52,678 nucleotides of DNA. Source: Klebsormidium nitens. Its lineage: Eukaryota; Streptophyta; Klebsormidiophyceae; Klebsormidiales; Klebsormidiaceae. The notes under the pieces are model-generated. The model did no database searches. It was not told the DNA's origin and was given only the letters and a program-made list of their open reading frames with translations. The stretch spans positions 66,096 to 118,773 of the forward strand of contig DF237215.1 in NCBI GenBank assembly GCA_000708835.1, given 5' to 3'. A program made the translations under genes and the position numbers. Shown here piece after piece: positions 1 to 11,700 of this stretch (position 1 is the first letter of the stretch; the number at the start of each line of letters is the position of its first letter).

Positions 1-140
1 GACATGCGGAGGCCCGGCCTCTGCGCTCAGGCCGCGCGCGCAACGCGCCCCGCCGCGGCTGCCCCTGATGCTGGTACAGAGCTACAGAGCACTTTCGCAG
101 CTTCCGCAGCTTCTCCCTGTTTGCGAACTTTGCAAAGGCT

Positions 141-170
141 CAGACTCAGAGTCAGAGTCAGAGTCAGAGA
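141..170 (+). repeat. CAGAGT hexanucleotide microsatellite, about 5 units
   Basis: Five consecutive imperfect hexamers of the CAGAGT type lie about 40 to 70 bases upstream of the first usable ATG of the isomerase gene. They are probably in its 5' untranslated leader or proximal promoter. No function is visible. Confidence 0.7.
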
Positions 171-209
171 CTCGAGAAGGTTCAACTTTCATTGTCAAAA
201 TACATTCCA

Positions 210-2291
210 ATGCCAATGGCGGCCACCACCCTCAACCGGGTTGCAACTTTCCCCTGGCTCCATTGTAAAGCAAACAGTACCACCCCTGCATCAACCTGCC
301 TCACTCTAGTGCATCATCAAGTCTGCGCTAGGAATTTGCCAACTCCAGAGAGCACCCAATCGCGGCGGCCGTTTTTTGAGGGATCTTATCAATCGTTCTG
401 CTCGTCCCGTGTTCTTACAACCATAGCGCACCCGCAAAGTAGCAGGGAAGTTTCACACGTGCGTGCAATTGCAAATGTTGAGGAGAGAGTGGATGCTGTG
501 GCGAGCGAGGAACAAAAGAAGACGCTGATCAAGGTGTGCGGGGTGACTTGCCCCGAGGACGCAGTGGTGGCGGCTGAGGCGGGCGCTGACCTCATTGGAA
601 TGATTATGTGGTCGGGGTCCAAGCGCTATGTCACGGTTGAACAGGCAAGTGTTCTTTTCTGCTCTTTCATCCCTTCGAAGAAATGAATCTGTTTTCAACA
701 GTGAACTTGGGAACTTTGGGAACTTGCAGCTCACCAGACGCGTCGCAGGCTGACATCATATGTAATTGTAGAACCTTGCACCTATTCCTGCTTGTTAAAG
801 AAAGTCCAAAGCTGCAGCGGCTGGAACCCCCATCACTGCAAAGAAAATTGCGGTCTCCTTTCGTTAGGAGTCTTACTGCAGATGAGAAGAACTGCTTCCC
901 TCAAACATGCCGGTGCTATCAACAGGCTAGGTTCCGTCATTCTTCTGTGCTCATGCAAACCATACTTCAATTTTCATTGTTTTGGGATCAACGTCTAAGC
1001 CGGTGCCTGGATAGGATTCAGGCCGTTGGAATTCTTATTTTCTGAACAATCTATGGTACGGAGACTGGTGATGAACATATGGCATCGGGAAGATTTAAGA
1101 GTGCTCCTGAACATTGCCCCCCTACATCACCATTGCAGGGGTCTTTCACCACTTTGAAACAGGGAGCTCCTTGTAATCGAACATTTCCTTGAGTCTTTTA
1201 TTCAACAGACTTGGGACTGGCAACCAGTCCATCTTCTTCTGACCCTTCTGAGTGATTGCCTCTCGGTCTTCTTTCTCACATCTCCAAGTGATTGCTTACT
1301 TGTGTAGTGTCCTCCTTCAGTTCTTGCCCTCGAGGTTTCCCCATAGGAGTCTTTCCACTCTCTGGTTATGGTAGCAGCTCAATCTCATACCCTGCCAGAA
1401 AGTGAATTTGGTTTGTAACATGTCATTGAGCTCTGCTTTTTGAGGATCTTTTGAATTTATTGAGGATCTCATATTGGCACTTTCCCCTTGCAGGCAGCTC
1501 AGATTTCGGCAGCTGCAAGGAAACATGGCGCCGAACCCGTCGCCGTCTTCGTCGACGGCACCGCCGCTGAAATCATCGACGCTTGCACGGCCGCTGACAT
1601 CAGCATCGCGCAGCTACACGGGGACGAGGCGCGGGCCGCGCTCGAAGAACTCCCTCCGAAACTGAAAGTAGTGTATGTTCTGCACGCGGAAGCGGACGGC
1701 ACAATTCGAACGCCGCTGCCGGCGTCTTCGGACGCAAAGGCTTCAAACTCGACAGCATTAGAGTCCAACCTAGTTCGGGCAAGGTTGCCCGTGGAGTCAG
1801 GGGCTACTATTCTTGACCCGCAGCCAAAAATTTTGGAGGGGGAAGTCCGCAAGAGGCTCTCTGATCCGGGCGCAGATTCGGAGGATAATGCGAGATCAGG
1901 AATTGACCGGATGCATGCTGAGGCATCGGGAGCAGAGGCGAGATCAGAAACGGGTGGGAATGAAAGTCGAGATTCTGCTAGCCGGGGAGCTGAAGTGACT
2001 TCAAGTAGAGCAGCAACCGTTGAGTGGCTGTTAGTTGATGGAGTATCAGCCGGCAGCGGAGAAACTTACGACTGGACAAACCTGCGGTTACCGCAGGGTT
2101 TGAGTAAACGGGGCTGGTTGTTGGCCGGGGGTTTAGACCCGACCAATGTTGCTGCGGCTTTGGGGGCCGCTCAACCGGACGGGGTAGATGTGGCGAGTGG
2201 AGTGGCGGGATTGGATAAGATCAGGAAGGATAAAGCAAGGGTCGAGGCTTTCATCCAAGCTGTCAAGTTGGTGGCGATTTCGACCACATAG
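210..2291 (+). CDS. PAI: Phosphoribosylanthranilate isomerase, plastid-targeted (tryptophan biosynthesis)
   Basis: Converts N-(5-phosphoribosyl)anthranilate to CdRP, the third step of tryptophan synthesis, in the plastid stroma. Two exons, 210-644 and 1494-2291, join in phase 0 to give about 410 residues. ATG 210 is the first Met in the frame; ATG 216 (MAATTLN) is an equally good start. The first 90 or so residues are Ser/Thr/Arg-rich like a transit peptide. The barrel starts at KVCGVTCPEDA (catalytic Cys in KVCG). It continues through IAQLHGDEA, LLVDGVSAGSGETYDW (acid residue and Gly-rich phosphate loop) and GWLLAGGLDPTNV to QPDGVDVASGV. An insertion of about 100 low-complexity Ser/Glu/Arg-rich residues sits between the YVLHAE strand and the LLVDG strand; the usual enzyme lacks it. 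The intron donor is GC (CAG|gcaagt), the only choice that keeps the barrel in frame. An AATAAA at 2508 may be the poly(A) signal. Family call is firm; the transit peptide is inferred. Confidence 0.93.
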
Positions 2292-3403
2292 CAAAGATTA
2301 TTGCGATTTGCAGCAAGCAGCTGCCCCGTGGGCAATCGGACAGCTCTTCCAAGGAAGTTTCTTCTATAAACCAAAAACAATTTTTATAACACAATGTTGT
2401 CAATCAATCTTATCAGTGTTGTCCGCTGGGCCCACCGTGACGTTATCCACCAAGGCAACATCATATGTGCGACAGCAGTGACCGCGCCGCGCTACGTCTG
2501 TGCAAAAAATAAACGTGAGACTGTCCGAACATGATTCGATATAAACCCATATTTTGACCTGGCTGGCATGTGATTGTAAGCCCGAAGCTATAGTCAATTT
2601 ATGAACGGTTGAGTTCATGCATCTATACACATTTCAATTTTCAGTCCACCCGGACAAATAGCAATTCTGACATTGCCTATAGGTATACCATTGAACGCTG
2701 CGCAGTATCGATGTCGACTTGGGGGCTCCACATCTAGCTGACCGGCCTGCATGCTTGTGTACATATATAACGTTATTGATTGTTTAAGTTGGGGCCGGCA
2801 TGCCAGCGAAAAGCCTGTGATTGAGCAATCCTGGCAACTGGAGCCTGTGACAACACTTGTCAACTGATTGCATACATGATCATCGAACCGGCGAGAAGAG
2901 CTTAAAGGGAAGTCTACAAGCATGTGCAGCGGTGAGCAAGTCGGATAGATGAACAGTTCCGAGTGCCCTTTACATTCGTGAGAGCAATTGATCTGTGGAT
3001 TTCTACAAACCAGCTAGGTCTTTCGTACACTACAATCCGCTATGAATTTTAGGTAAGCTGGCATTTTCTTTATGTATATTGTGCTGGTGTCGCGTAAGAA
3101 CGCCCAATAGTTCGAAGAAGAATGTCGATCGGGTCATTGAATGGGACTGCTTATTGCAGCTCCACCGGACCATGCCCCCACCTTACTATCCTGCGGTCAG
3201 CATACTTCTAGTGGTGTCGACAGACACAGTTTGGGGACACTAAGTATAGCATCAACACGCAATTTATATGCCTTATGTGAATCTTTTAGAATTGCCACTT
3301 GTACTGGTTTAACGCTTCATACACCACTCTTACTTCCGACGAAGAAACTTGACGCTGCATTGACGCCACATACTGGCAAACCCTGACCCTTCGCAGACAC
3401 CCA
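2292..3403. other. Convergent intergenic region between PAI and the PAP phosphatase
   Basis: About 1.1 kb between two genes that end towards each other. It holds the 3' untranslated ends. I see no conserved reading frame, RNA gene or repeat in it. Confidence 0.6.
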
Positions 3404-6400
3404 TCAGAGAGTGGACGAGTCATACGAGGCGTCTAGGGCCGCTAGCAATCGACGATGTAAAAATGGATTGCTGCTCGCGATGATTCCTCGGTCCAAGCCC
3501 ATGAGGAACCGCCCCCGCGAAAAGTCGAGCGGTCGGCCCCCAGCGTCCGTCACAACACCCCCGGCCTCTTCGACGATAAAGCAGCCGGCTGCATGGTCCC
3601 AAATCTGGAAAACCGGCATGGCGAAGTTCTAAAAGAGATGATTTTACGTCGTTCTGTCTGCAAACGACCACTTCACAAGCCTTTTGGTGAACCGGTTTCA
3701 AGTCAAGCATTAATGCCGTCGGTTATCACAGACCCAATAGGAACTAGAGATCAGAAGAAAGTTCTGGATACCCCCTTTTCGCAGCTGAGGTCTGCTCGAT
3801 CAGACTTGCTTGCTAAGTGCGGCGAAAAAACAGACAGTGGCGTTTGGATGCAATAAACCCTTGCAGTCCACGTGTCTTTTGAAGCATTTCAAACGTTCCT
3901 TTTATGCGACTTCTCAACCGCTGTCTATGCAAACATACTTCTCTAGAATAGGTTTAGTAAGCTCAAGTTTAATAAGAACGAAGCTTGCACAAAAACCTAA
4001 ACCGGAATAATCACCCGCTCCGCACCCATACCCACCCTAACCACCATATTAACCCTACCCGTCCCACTTCTAAAACTTGAGCTCACTAATCGCAATCTAT
4101 AGAACAATCATGCAAACGACTGGTGGGATGCCCGAGATCTGACACAAAGCCACCGAAAGTCAGAACACCATCCGCCCACCTTCTCTTTGTAGTCCCCTCG
4201 TGCAAACTTCATGAAGATCTCCGCATCCCCCTTCGCCAGCATCCCATATTTCGCCATGCTATAAGCGCGCAGCGGCGCCGTGCTTATCCCCAAACCCTGT
4301 GCTAACCCCGCGGTTAGGCTCTGGTTAGAGTTCGCTTTCTCGACCGGTTCGCAGAAGGTCGCCTGCGCAGGGTCCGTGACTGGCGAAACGAATGCGCGCA
4401 TTGCTTGGGCGCGCACGCTCTCGAGGGTGACGTCAGCGGAAATGAGGGGCTCCGCCCAGGCGCCATCGCCGCCCTTACGAGCCCGGAACACTATGCCCTG
4501 CAATGCGGGGTTAAGCTTCATCACTAAAGCGGGGTAAAATAAATCTCTTCTTGACTTTTGAAGGAGACCGCATGATTTTCATCCAAACAATTTCCGGTCG
4601 CTGTTTCGGTATTCTTAGACATAAAAAGGTTCAGTGCTGAACGGCTGTTTCGTTAGAATCTACATCACACAACTCGGTTGGAAACAGTCAGCATCTCCGC
4701 AAACCTGTTGCCTCGACACATCACTTTTCAACAGCCTTGAGGGATCGGTCGTGACATGAGAGATTGTAGGAATGGAAAGTCGCAAGTTGATTACCAAAGA
4801 GCCGGTTGCTCAAGCATGACTTTGATTTGCACTTGTCGCTTCTCATTGGAGCTTCGGCTAGTGGAGGCGAGTGGCATAAGTCGCCCGCTTGAGCAAGACT
4901 TTGATTTGCACTTGTCGCTTCTCATTGGAGCTTCGGCTAGTGGAGGCGAGTGGCATAAGTCGCCCGCAGAAGTCATTTCAGCAGATTACGTTGCCGTTTT
5001 ACGTTGGCACCCCGTCACCAAATGAAACCCCCTCGCAGCTTCCGCCTGCCGACGACAAATCTGGACGAGCAATCAACGAAAAAAGTGCGCCGAATTGCTG
5101 TGGTATAAGAGTATGATAAAACAAATGGTCCATGTTGGAGAAGTCATCAAAAGCGGACGGGTCTGCTCTCAATCCCGTCGGATCGTGACCGTCCAACAAA
5201 CGATCGCCCAACCGAATTGATGACACAAAGCCATGCAGCTGTTTGCGCATTTAACTTGTCCCCCTCGAAAATCTGACTCTCGCCGACAAAACCCTTTTCG
5301 CTTGAGAAAACCAGCTAATCGAATTTTGCACCGTAAGAAAGGCTCGCGGCATTAGGGGAGGTCAGCAACATTGACGCAAACAACTGTAATGCAAGCGGTG
5401 AACGAGCTAAACGGAGCCCAAACCCCCCACCTTGTGCCACAACCCCTTCTCCGGCGGGAAGAACGCCTCCGCGGCCCGGTAAAACCGGTGCCCGTACCGC
5501 ATCCACTCCTTCCGCAGCGGCAGGTTCGGACACCCCAACACGCCCAGAACCACTTCCCCCTGATCCACCAACGCCAAAGCCACCGCATACTGGTCCCCCC
5601 TCACAAATCCGAGCGTCCCATCTACCGGGTCCAGAACCCAGAACCGCCCCTTCTTCCCCCCTTCGTGCGCTCCCCGGTTGATCGCTTTTAGGACGTCGAT
5701 TGTGGAGAGGGGTTCCGAGGGCACGGGAAGACCGACGAGGGGCGAGTTCGATAGGCAGTCATTCACGGCGTCAACAACTTTGCGGAGAGTGGGCATCTCC
5801 TCGCGGCCTCGGAGGGCTTCAGAGGATTCTTCGGCGACCATTGAGAGCGGCTCTTGGGGAAAGGCCTCGGAGAGGATGTAGCTGATGACGGCCTGGACTC
5901 CATAGTCTGCAAAAGAGGATCGGTTTTGGATTTCAGTCTACCTGTTTGGCAACGCAGATTCGTAAGTACTCGTTGAACGGGGTGCTCGAAGCAGGATGGG
6001 GCTGTGGACACGTCTGCAAACAAGGTCCATGACCATTGGGAGCGGGTCCCGTGGAAAAGGCCTCGAAGAGGCTGTAGCTGACCACAGCCTGGACACCGTA
6101 ATCTCCGAGAGGACTGAGTTTGTGTCTCAGATTAGAAGTAGCCTGCCTGCTCTCCTGCTGCAGTTTCAACGGACTTTTGAGAAACAGTTTGCGGGTGTGG
6201 ACAGGTCTGAAAACAAGACTCGTGAGCAGACTGTCAATGAAACTCTTGTAAGCTTTTGAGGCGGAGGAGGTTTCCGAGAAGGTGAGCAACAAAGTTCCAA
6301 GCGAAAACCACATGGACCATGACGGAATCTTGGAACGAGGTGGTGAATGAGCTGGATAGGGAAGAATGTTTTGTGAGCGACTCAAAGCAAACAACTACCA

Positions 6401-8078
6401 CTGGTACTTGAGCTCATTGACGATTACAGAATGGAATTCATCCTATCTAATCATCCTCGCTCAGGATGATTCCCTCACATCCCACTTGCCCAAGTTGAAA
6501 GCTTGCAGCGATGTGAACACCGCCGACACCAACTGAGCGCCGCTTCGTCAGAGATCTGCTTTCAGGAGAAAGTAGGTTGCTGAAGCGGTTACATGCACTT
6601 TCAAAAGAAGTAGGAAGAGCCCTCACCAGCGATTGTAACCAGGGACTGGTCCTTCTTCAGCTTTGCTTGCTCTCGATCCCGCAGGATGTCTCTCTGAATC
6701 CGCTGACTCAGCAAGCACGCGAGGTGGACTGCGTACGTTGCCACCTGGCAGGCCAAAAACTCAACTTTCAAAAATTTTAGGCGTGGCTTTGGCTCAAGTT
6801 GTCGAGGATTGAACAAAACAGAACTTGCATATTTTTTCAGCCTTTAGATTGAGACTCCATTGAGTTTCCTCAGGCTTGCAGAATCCTTTGGGGCACGTGA
6901 AGAGCAAACATAATGCAAGTCCAAGCCGCTGGTTGGGAAATCAGCTGTTGTTCTGCTGTGCGCGGTGTCACCCACTATCTCAATACGTCGACATAACATT
7001 CGATCAACATCTGCAACCAAAGATTCAGGGCTACACAACGAGGGGAATTGCAGGTAGGAGCAGAAGGAGGGGCTCGAATACTTGTTGCAATTGTCACCAG
7101 CAATCGCCCAAAAGGCACAGTCGTAGCACTTGTCTCAGATGTTCGACAGTGATTGGCGTTCTGCATTCAGTGACAAGCTGTGCTGATCCTGCGGACGGCT
7201 GTTTCAATTGAGATTCACAATGCTGATCCATCATTTGGTCGGATCATGAACGAAACCGAAAACAAGACAGGTTTGTGTGCGCATGACATGATCTATGATG
7301 ATGTCCCGAGAGTGACTGTTTTGTGTCACAGCTTGTGCACTGCTCTTACCTCCAGTTCCCTTACATATTCTTGATCCCCCCGACTCAACCCTCTCTCGTC
7401 CGCTTCCCTAACAGAAAATTCTGCTGACGTTGTAGTCCCTGGCTCCTTCGTAGGATCTTCCCTCTCACTTCTCGCATTGCTGGAGCTCTCTGCTTCCGGA
7501 TATGTCGGGTCAGCTTCAAGCTCCTGTGACGTGATCCCCCGACCATTTGATTCTGACTCAGACTGCGACGTTGAGGCTGCTTCCTCTACTTGTCTGGGTG
7601 GCAAAGCGTTGGCGGCTTCAGTGTCTGGCACCGCAGAGTCCGAGGAAGCTGCAGCATTGTCCTGTATCAGGACAGAGTCTACGGGGCTTTGTTGTGCTTG
7701 GGCGGTTCTGGGCCCCGTACCCTTCTGTGTTTGCTGTGGATTGCTACCCTGGGCACTTCCAAACTTTGGATTCCTCCACCCACATTCTGCAGATCTAAGA
7801 TCACCAGAGGAATTCCAGTAGCTCCTGACGCTGCCCAAAACAGGGTCTAAACGCGGGGTTTGCTTGCAGGAGTTTGCTAGTTTCCTGCTCCTTTGCGCCA
7901 CGTTTTGGGAGAGAAAGCCTGTTTTAGTTCGCCCTAAAACTAAACCGCTGCTTGCAAACCCTGATCGGGTGCCCCGGACTTGCCCCACAACTTTCCGATT
8001 GAATGCTGTGCTCAGTGTGGATGCATCCGCAAAGTCTAGTTTGCCTATCAGGCAGCGCTCCCTCAACAGCACCCTCAT
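3404..8078 (-). CDS. AHL: PAP-specific phosphatase HAL2-like, 3'(2'),5'-bisphosphate nucleotidase with long N-terminal extension
   Basis: Removes the 3'-phosphate of 3'-phosphoadenosine 5'-phosphate to give AMP, clearing the by-product of sulfotransferases. Five exons on the minus strand: 8078-7350, 6744-6627, 5906-5431, 4497-4180 and 3604-3404; all phases agree, giving 613 residues. The catalytic fold starts at ELEVATYAVHLAC (residue 241 on), then SLVTIADYGVQAV, VAEES (metal-binding Glu), the metal/phosphate motif DPVDGTLGFVRGDQYAVAL, CPNLPLRKEW, ATFCEPVEKANS, FMKFARGDYKEK and the second metal motif IWDHAAG, ending in LDASYDSSTL. It reads closer to the plant AHL type than to SAL1, from CPNLPLRKEW and EPVEKANS. 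The first 240 residues are Ser/Arg-rich then acidic and disordered. A targeting peptide is inferred there, but such length is unusual. Introns 2 and 3 carry a dead duplicate exon and a tandem duplication, listed separately. Confidence 0.93.
3991..4065 (+). repeat. Dispersed repeat, copy 1 (intron 4 of the PAP phosphatase gene)
   Basis: About 75 bases rich in CCTAAC/ACCC blocks, with the landmarks GCTCCGCACCC and CCCTACCCGTCCC. It closely matches the minus strand at 41362-41437, including the leading AAAAACCTAA. Weaker relatives are at 46320-46376 and 46946-47020. Confidence 0.65.
4818..4967. repeat. Tandem duplication, 79-base unit, two copies
   Basis: Copy one runs 4818-4896 and copy two 4897-4967. 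They are almost identical from GACTTTGATTTGCAC to AAGTCGCCCGC. The repeat lies in intron 3 of the PAP phosphatase gene and looks like a recent duplication. No function is seen. Confidence 0.9.
6031..6102 (-). pseudogene. Decayed duplicate of exon 3 start in PAP phosphatase intron 2
   Basis: On the minus strand this 72-base stretch repeats the first 71 bases of exon 3 (5906-5836). It encodes DYGVQAVVSYSLFEAF beside the true DYGVQAVISYILSEAF. It has its own AG acceptor (CGGAG|AT) giving the same phase. One inserted base in the TTTTCC run breaks the frame, so EPLSMV becomes PAPNGH, and similarity stops there. I read it as a dead duplicated exon. Use as a frame-shifting alternative exon cannot be excluded without transcripts. 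Confidence 0.8.
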
Positions 8079-8725
8079 TGTGAGGGCCCTGTGGAATTGC
8101 ACCACAGATCTAAAAGAAGGAATGGATCAGATCCTGCCTCGATATCCGAGGCAGAGGTAAAAGGGTTTAAGCAATACCTAGTACGTCAAACAAAAGGAGC
8201 CTGGAATATACACCAGCTGTACTGCAAGCTCGCCACCGACTTCATGACCTAAAGGAGAAGGAAAACTTTGCGGCGGTGAGGGGTTTCCACAAAGCCCAAT
8301 GAGATCAGGCGTAATGCTCGCTAAGGTGAGCTGCCCTGATGTTGACTGGCGCTGCTGCCAGCCTGCTGCGAGGAAGGCTGAATGAAGAGGAAAGCCAGCG
8401 ATGCAGCATGGTGAAACTTGAACTTGAGTTTGACAAGTTGAAGCTTCGAAACGGATGCACTGCATCTATGCAGCATGACATCACCTCCCGCCAAAATTTG
8501 AATCTTGAAGCTTGCTAGCGCACTGCAGCAGGACAACAGCTGGTGATACAGCCTACAGGGGCTGTAGCTAGGGGCAGTGATCAGCGTTGCAGAACGTCTT
8601 ACTAAGGGCGCTTCAATGTTCACAAAGAGGGTCAGATGCAGACGGCTTGTTGCTTGGTCGCATCTAGCTGCTGATGTCAACCAAGACGTACAGCAAAGCA
8701 GCGGAGAGCACAAGGAGTGAGCAAA
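8079..8725. promoter_or_regulatory. Shared divergent promoter region, PAP phosphatase / MSH7
   Basis: The two start codons face away from each other across 647 bases, so this stretch must hold both 5' leaders and probably both promoters. I cannot point to a convincing TATA box. Several short ORFs here are shadows. Co-regulation of the pair is only an inference from geometry. Confidence 0.5.
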
Positions 8726-11700
8726 ATGGCACAACGATCCATGCTGTCTTTCCTGTCCAAAAAACCCACGGAACATGGTGGTGAAGAAGGGAGGAAGCGA
8801 AAGCGGCGCGAGGACGACGAGCCTAAGTTGACCGTGACGATGCAGGCAATTGCGTGGGATGCTGGGGTGCAAAGGAAGGAAAGCGGGACTCTTTTTGGAC
8901 CTAATGGTCAGGCCCACGCCCAACCAGGCCAGAAGTCTAGTGCAAGGGGAAAGGAAGTAGAGCCTGATTCCCCAGCTTTGTTTGACGGGGTTGGTTCTGG
9001 ACTAAAGCCAGCGGGTGAAAGTCAGGAAAATGGTGGGGAGGTACTGCATGTGTACAAGAAGAGACCCAGGAGCAGTAAGGCGGGATCTGATGCAGGAGAA
9101 GATGGCGCAGCAGCTGTGGGAGTGGTAGAAGGGAATGCAGAGATTGATGAGAAGGAGAGGTTGAGGAAGAGGAATCGGTTGTTGCAGTCAGTGGGGGCGG
9201 ATGATTGCGCTGGCCCGCAGCAAAGCGCGGCGTGGCAAGAGGCGGCTGCCAGGTTTGACTGGCTGGACCCAGGTATGGAATAGACACTGTTAGGGTTTTC
9301 AAATTTGATGCCCAAGGTCCTTGAGAAGAAAAGATATGTTGCTCAGCGAAACCTTTGCAATCGAATGGTGCATTAGCAAGGCAACTGAAAATCTCAATCT
9401 AGTCACAGAATTGCTAGTCCAGCTCCAAGGCTTCTATGAATTTCAACGGTTTTTACTGGCTGGATCTAAGATCAGATAGACGGTCCAGAGTGTCGAGGTC
9501 ATTCCCCTTTCGAGAATCAAGGCATTCCAGTTTGAGATACCTGTGCAAGTAAGTATGCAGTACCAAGACATTCTGCTACCAGTAATGCTGTCCATACTGT
9601 TCAGACAAACTTTCAATAATTCGAAGAGACACTGTAGAATGCTGCATCTGGCCTCAGCGATGCCTAACTGCGAGTGTTTCTCTTTTTGAGCCTCCTGGAC
9701 TGATTTGTTCGTTGATTGTTATTTTCGCACACGGTTCATATCCCCAGAGTCTTTCCCTCGCTTTCATGAGCACTCCAATGACTGCTGTTGAAACCATATT
9801 TGTTGAGAAGCCTTCATTCAAGGGGCTTTGAGGCTTTCAATGAAGGTGTCCCACACAGCTCTGGGCATGCTCCACCTAAAGTGCATTCTGGAATGTTGCA
9901 TTTGCAGGCAAGATCCGGGACAAGCAGAACCGGCGACCCGACCACCCTGACTATGATGCACGCACTGTCAGAGTGCCTGACTCAGTGATGCTCAGGCTGT
10001 CTGGCACTCAGAAGGAATACTGGAAGATCAAGCAGGACTACATGGACATTGTGCTCTTCTTTAAGGTCGGGAGCTTCTACGAGCTGTATGAGCTGGATGC
10101 GGAGATTGGAATCAAGGAGTTTGGCTGGAAGTTGACCCTGAGCGGTGTTGGCAAGTGCAGACAGGTTGGTATCTCAGGCTTGCTGAGTTTGTGACACTCT
10201 GCCCACGGAATGGCCCTTGGCTTTAGGGCGTTTCAATTTGTTGACCTGTATTCTTGTTGAAGGTAAGATTGGCAGATCGAGCTGAGCACGTGCAGAAAGT
10301 TCTGGCAATCACAGCCTGAGCATTTTATCAGTTTCATATCACCAGACTACATTGAGGACTTGAACTTATGGTCTTCTTTTCTACAACCTTTTCTCAGTCA
10401 ATTCACCCAGTGAAGACCAATTTACAGGCAGCCGTGGTAACCTCTTTAAAGTCCACCATCACTATGTTGAATTTCAAACGCAACAGATGAGGCAGGTTTC
10501 GTGTTCATCAAACACATCATCCAGATGCCCGGTAAACAGGAGAAAAAGCAGTCACCTTTTGAATGACTTTTTGTTGATGCTTTCCGGGGTCCCTTTTATG
10601 CGAACAGATCTAGACACAGGGAGACAAGTGCACCTAACTCAGGCGTTTGTACAGGTCGGTGTCCCGGCTTCCGGCGTCGACGACGCATGCCGCAAGCTGG
10701 TCGCCCGTGGCTACAAAGTAGGACGCGTCGAGCAAACCGAGACCGGCGCTGAGGCCAAAGCCAAGCGAGGCCCCTCTGCGATGGTCCAGCGGAAACTGCT
10801 GAAAGTGGAGTCCCCCGCACTTTTGGTGGATGAGATCCGGCAACCAGAGGCGGTCCACTTGCTGGCGCTGAGGGAACTAGAGTTGGGAGACCAGGGAAGG
10901 GCAGTTGAGGCAGGGGAGAGGGAGCAAGTTGTAATCGGGTTTGCATTTGTGGACGCGGCGGCCGGGAGGTTTTACGTGGGGGAGGTGCGGGACGATTCGT
11001 CTAGGTCGGCGCTGGGGGCTCTGCTGGCACAGGTGAGGGGACGTGTCTGCACAGATCTCTTTCTCGAAGTGATGCTAAAGCAGCAAAGGCAGAGATACTT
11101 AGACACATGCCATTGGAGAGTGTGCAATTCGGGTGAACAAGGCACGCCCTTCGCAGAAGAAAAGCGGACTGGTGTTTTGTAACGTTAAGTTGAGTCTTGG
11201 CGAGAGCTGGGCGTTGCTTGGGCCCCCGTGTGCCATCTCGACCCTTCTTCTTCTTCCTCAATAGGGCCCCTTGTCAATCTACCTCTGCCGTGTTTGGCTG
11301 GCCTTATGAGAACTTAGACAGACTTCATGACAAAAACCTTCTCTCGAAATCCCTTGCGTTGACCGTACCTGTGAGGCCGCCTGCAGATTTTTGTAAGTAA
11401 TGAGTTGAGAACATAATTGCAATTTACAGATCGTCCGTTTGTTTTGTTTCTAAGGAACTTTGTAATGCCAACGGTTCCCAGTCTACTTCTGGAAAATACC
11501 TGTGCAGTCATACAGTGCACTTGATTCTAACTTTCTTCGGAGTAGCTTACCGCTGGGAGGGGTATTTTTTGCATTTGTTAGTCACATCCTTCTCTTCAGT
11601 ATGTCCTCTACTGCTTAAGCTAACTTGTCTATTGCTTTAGCTAACTTGTCTTCCGCATTAATCCAGATTGCGCCCCAAGAGATTGTGCACGAGCGGCACG

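Noticed and set aside
8321-8923. 200-codon minus-strand open frame between the phosphatase and MSH7
   Set aside because: It overlaps MSH7 exon 1 and the divergent promoter, with no conserved features.
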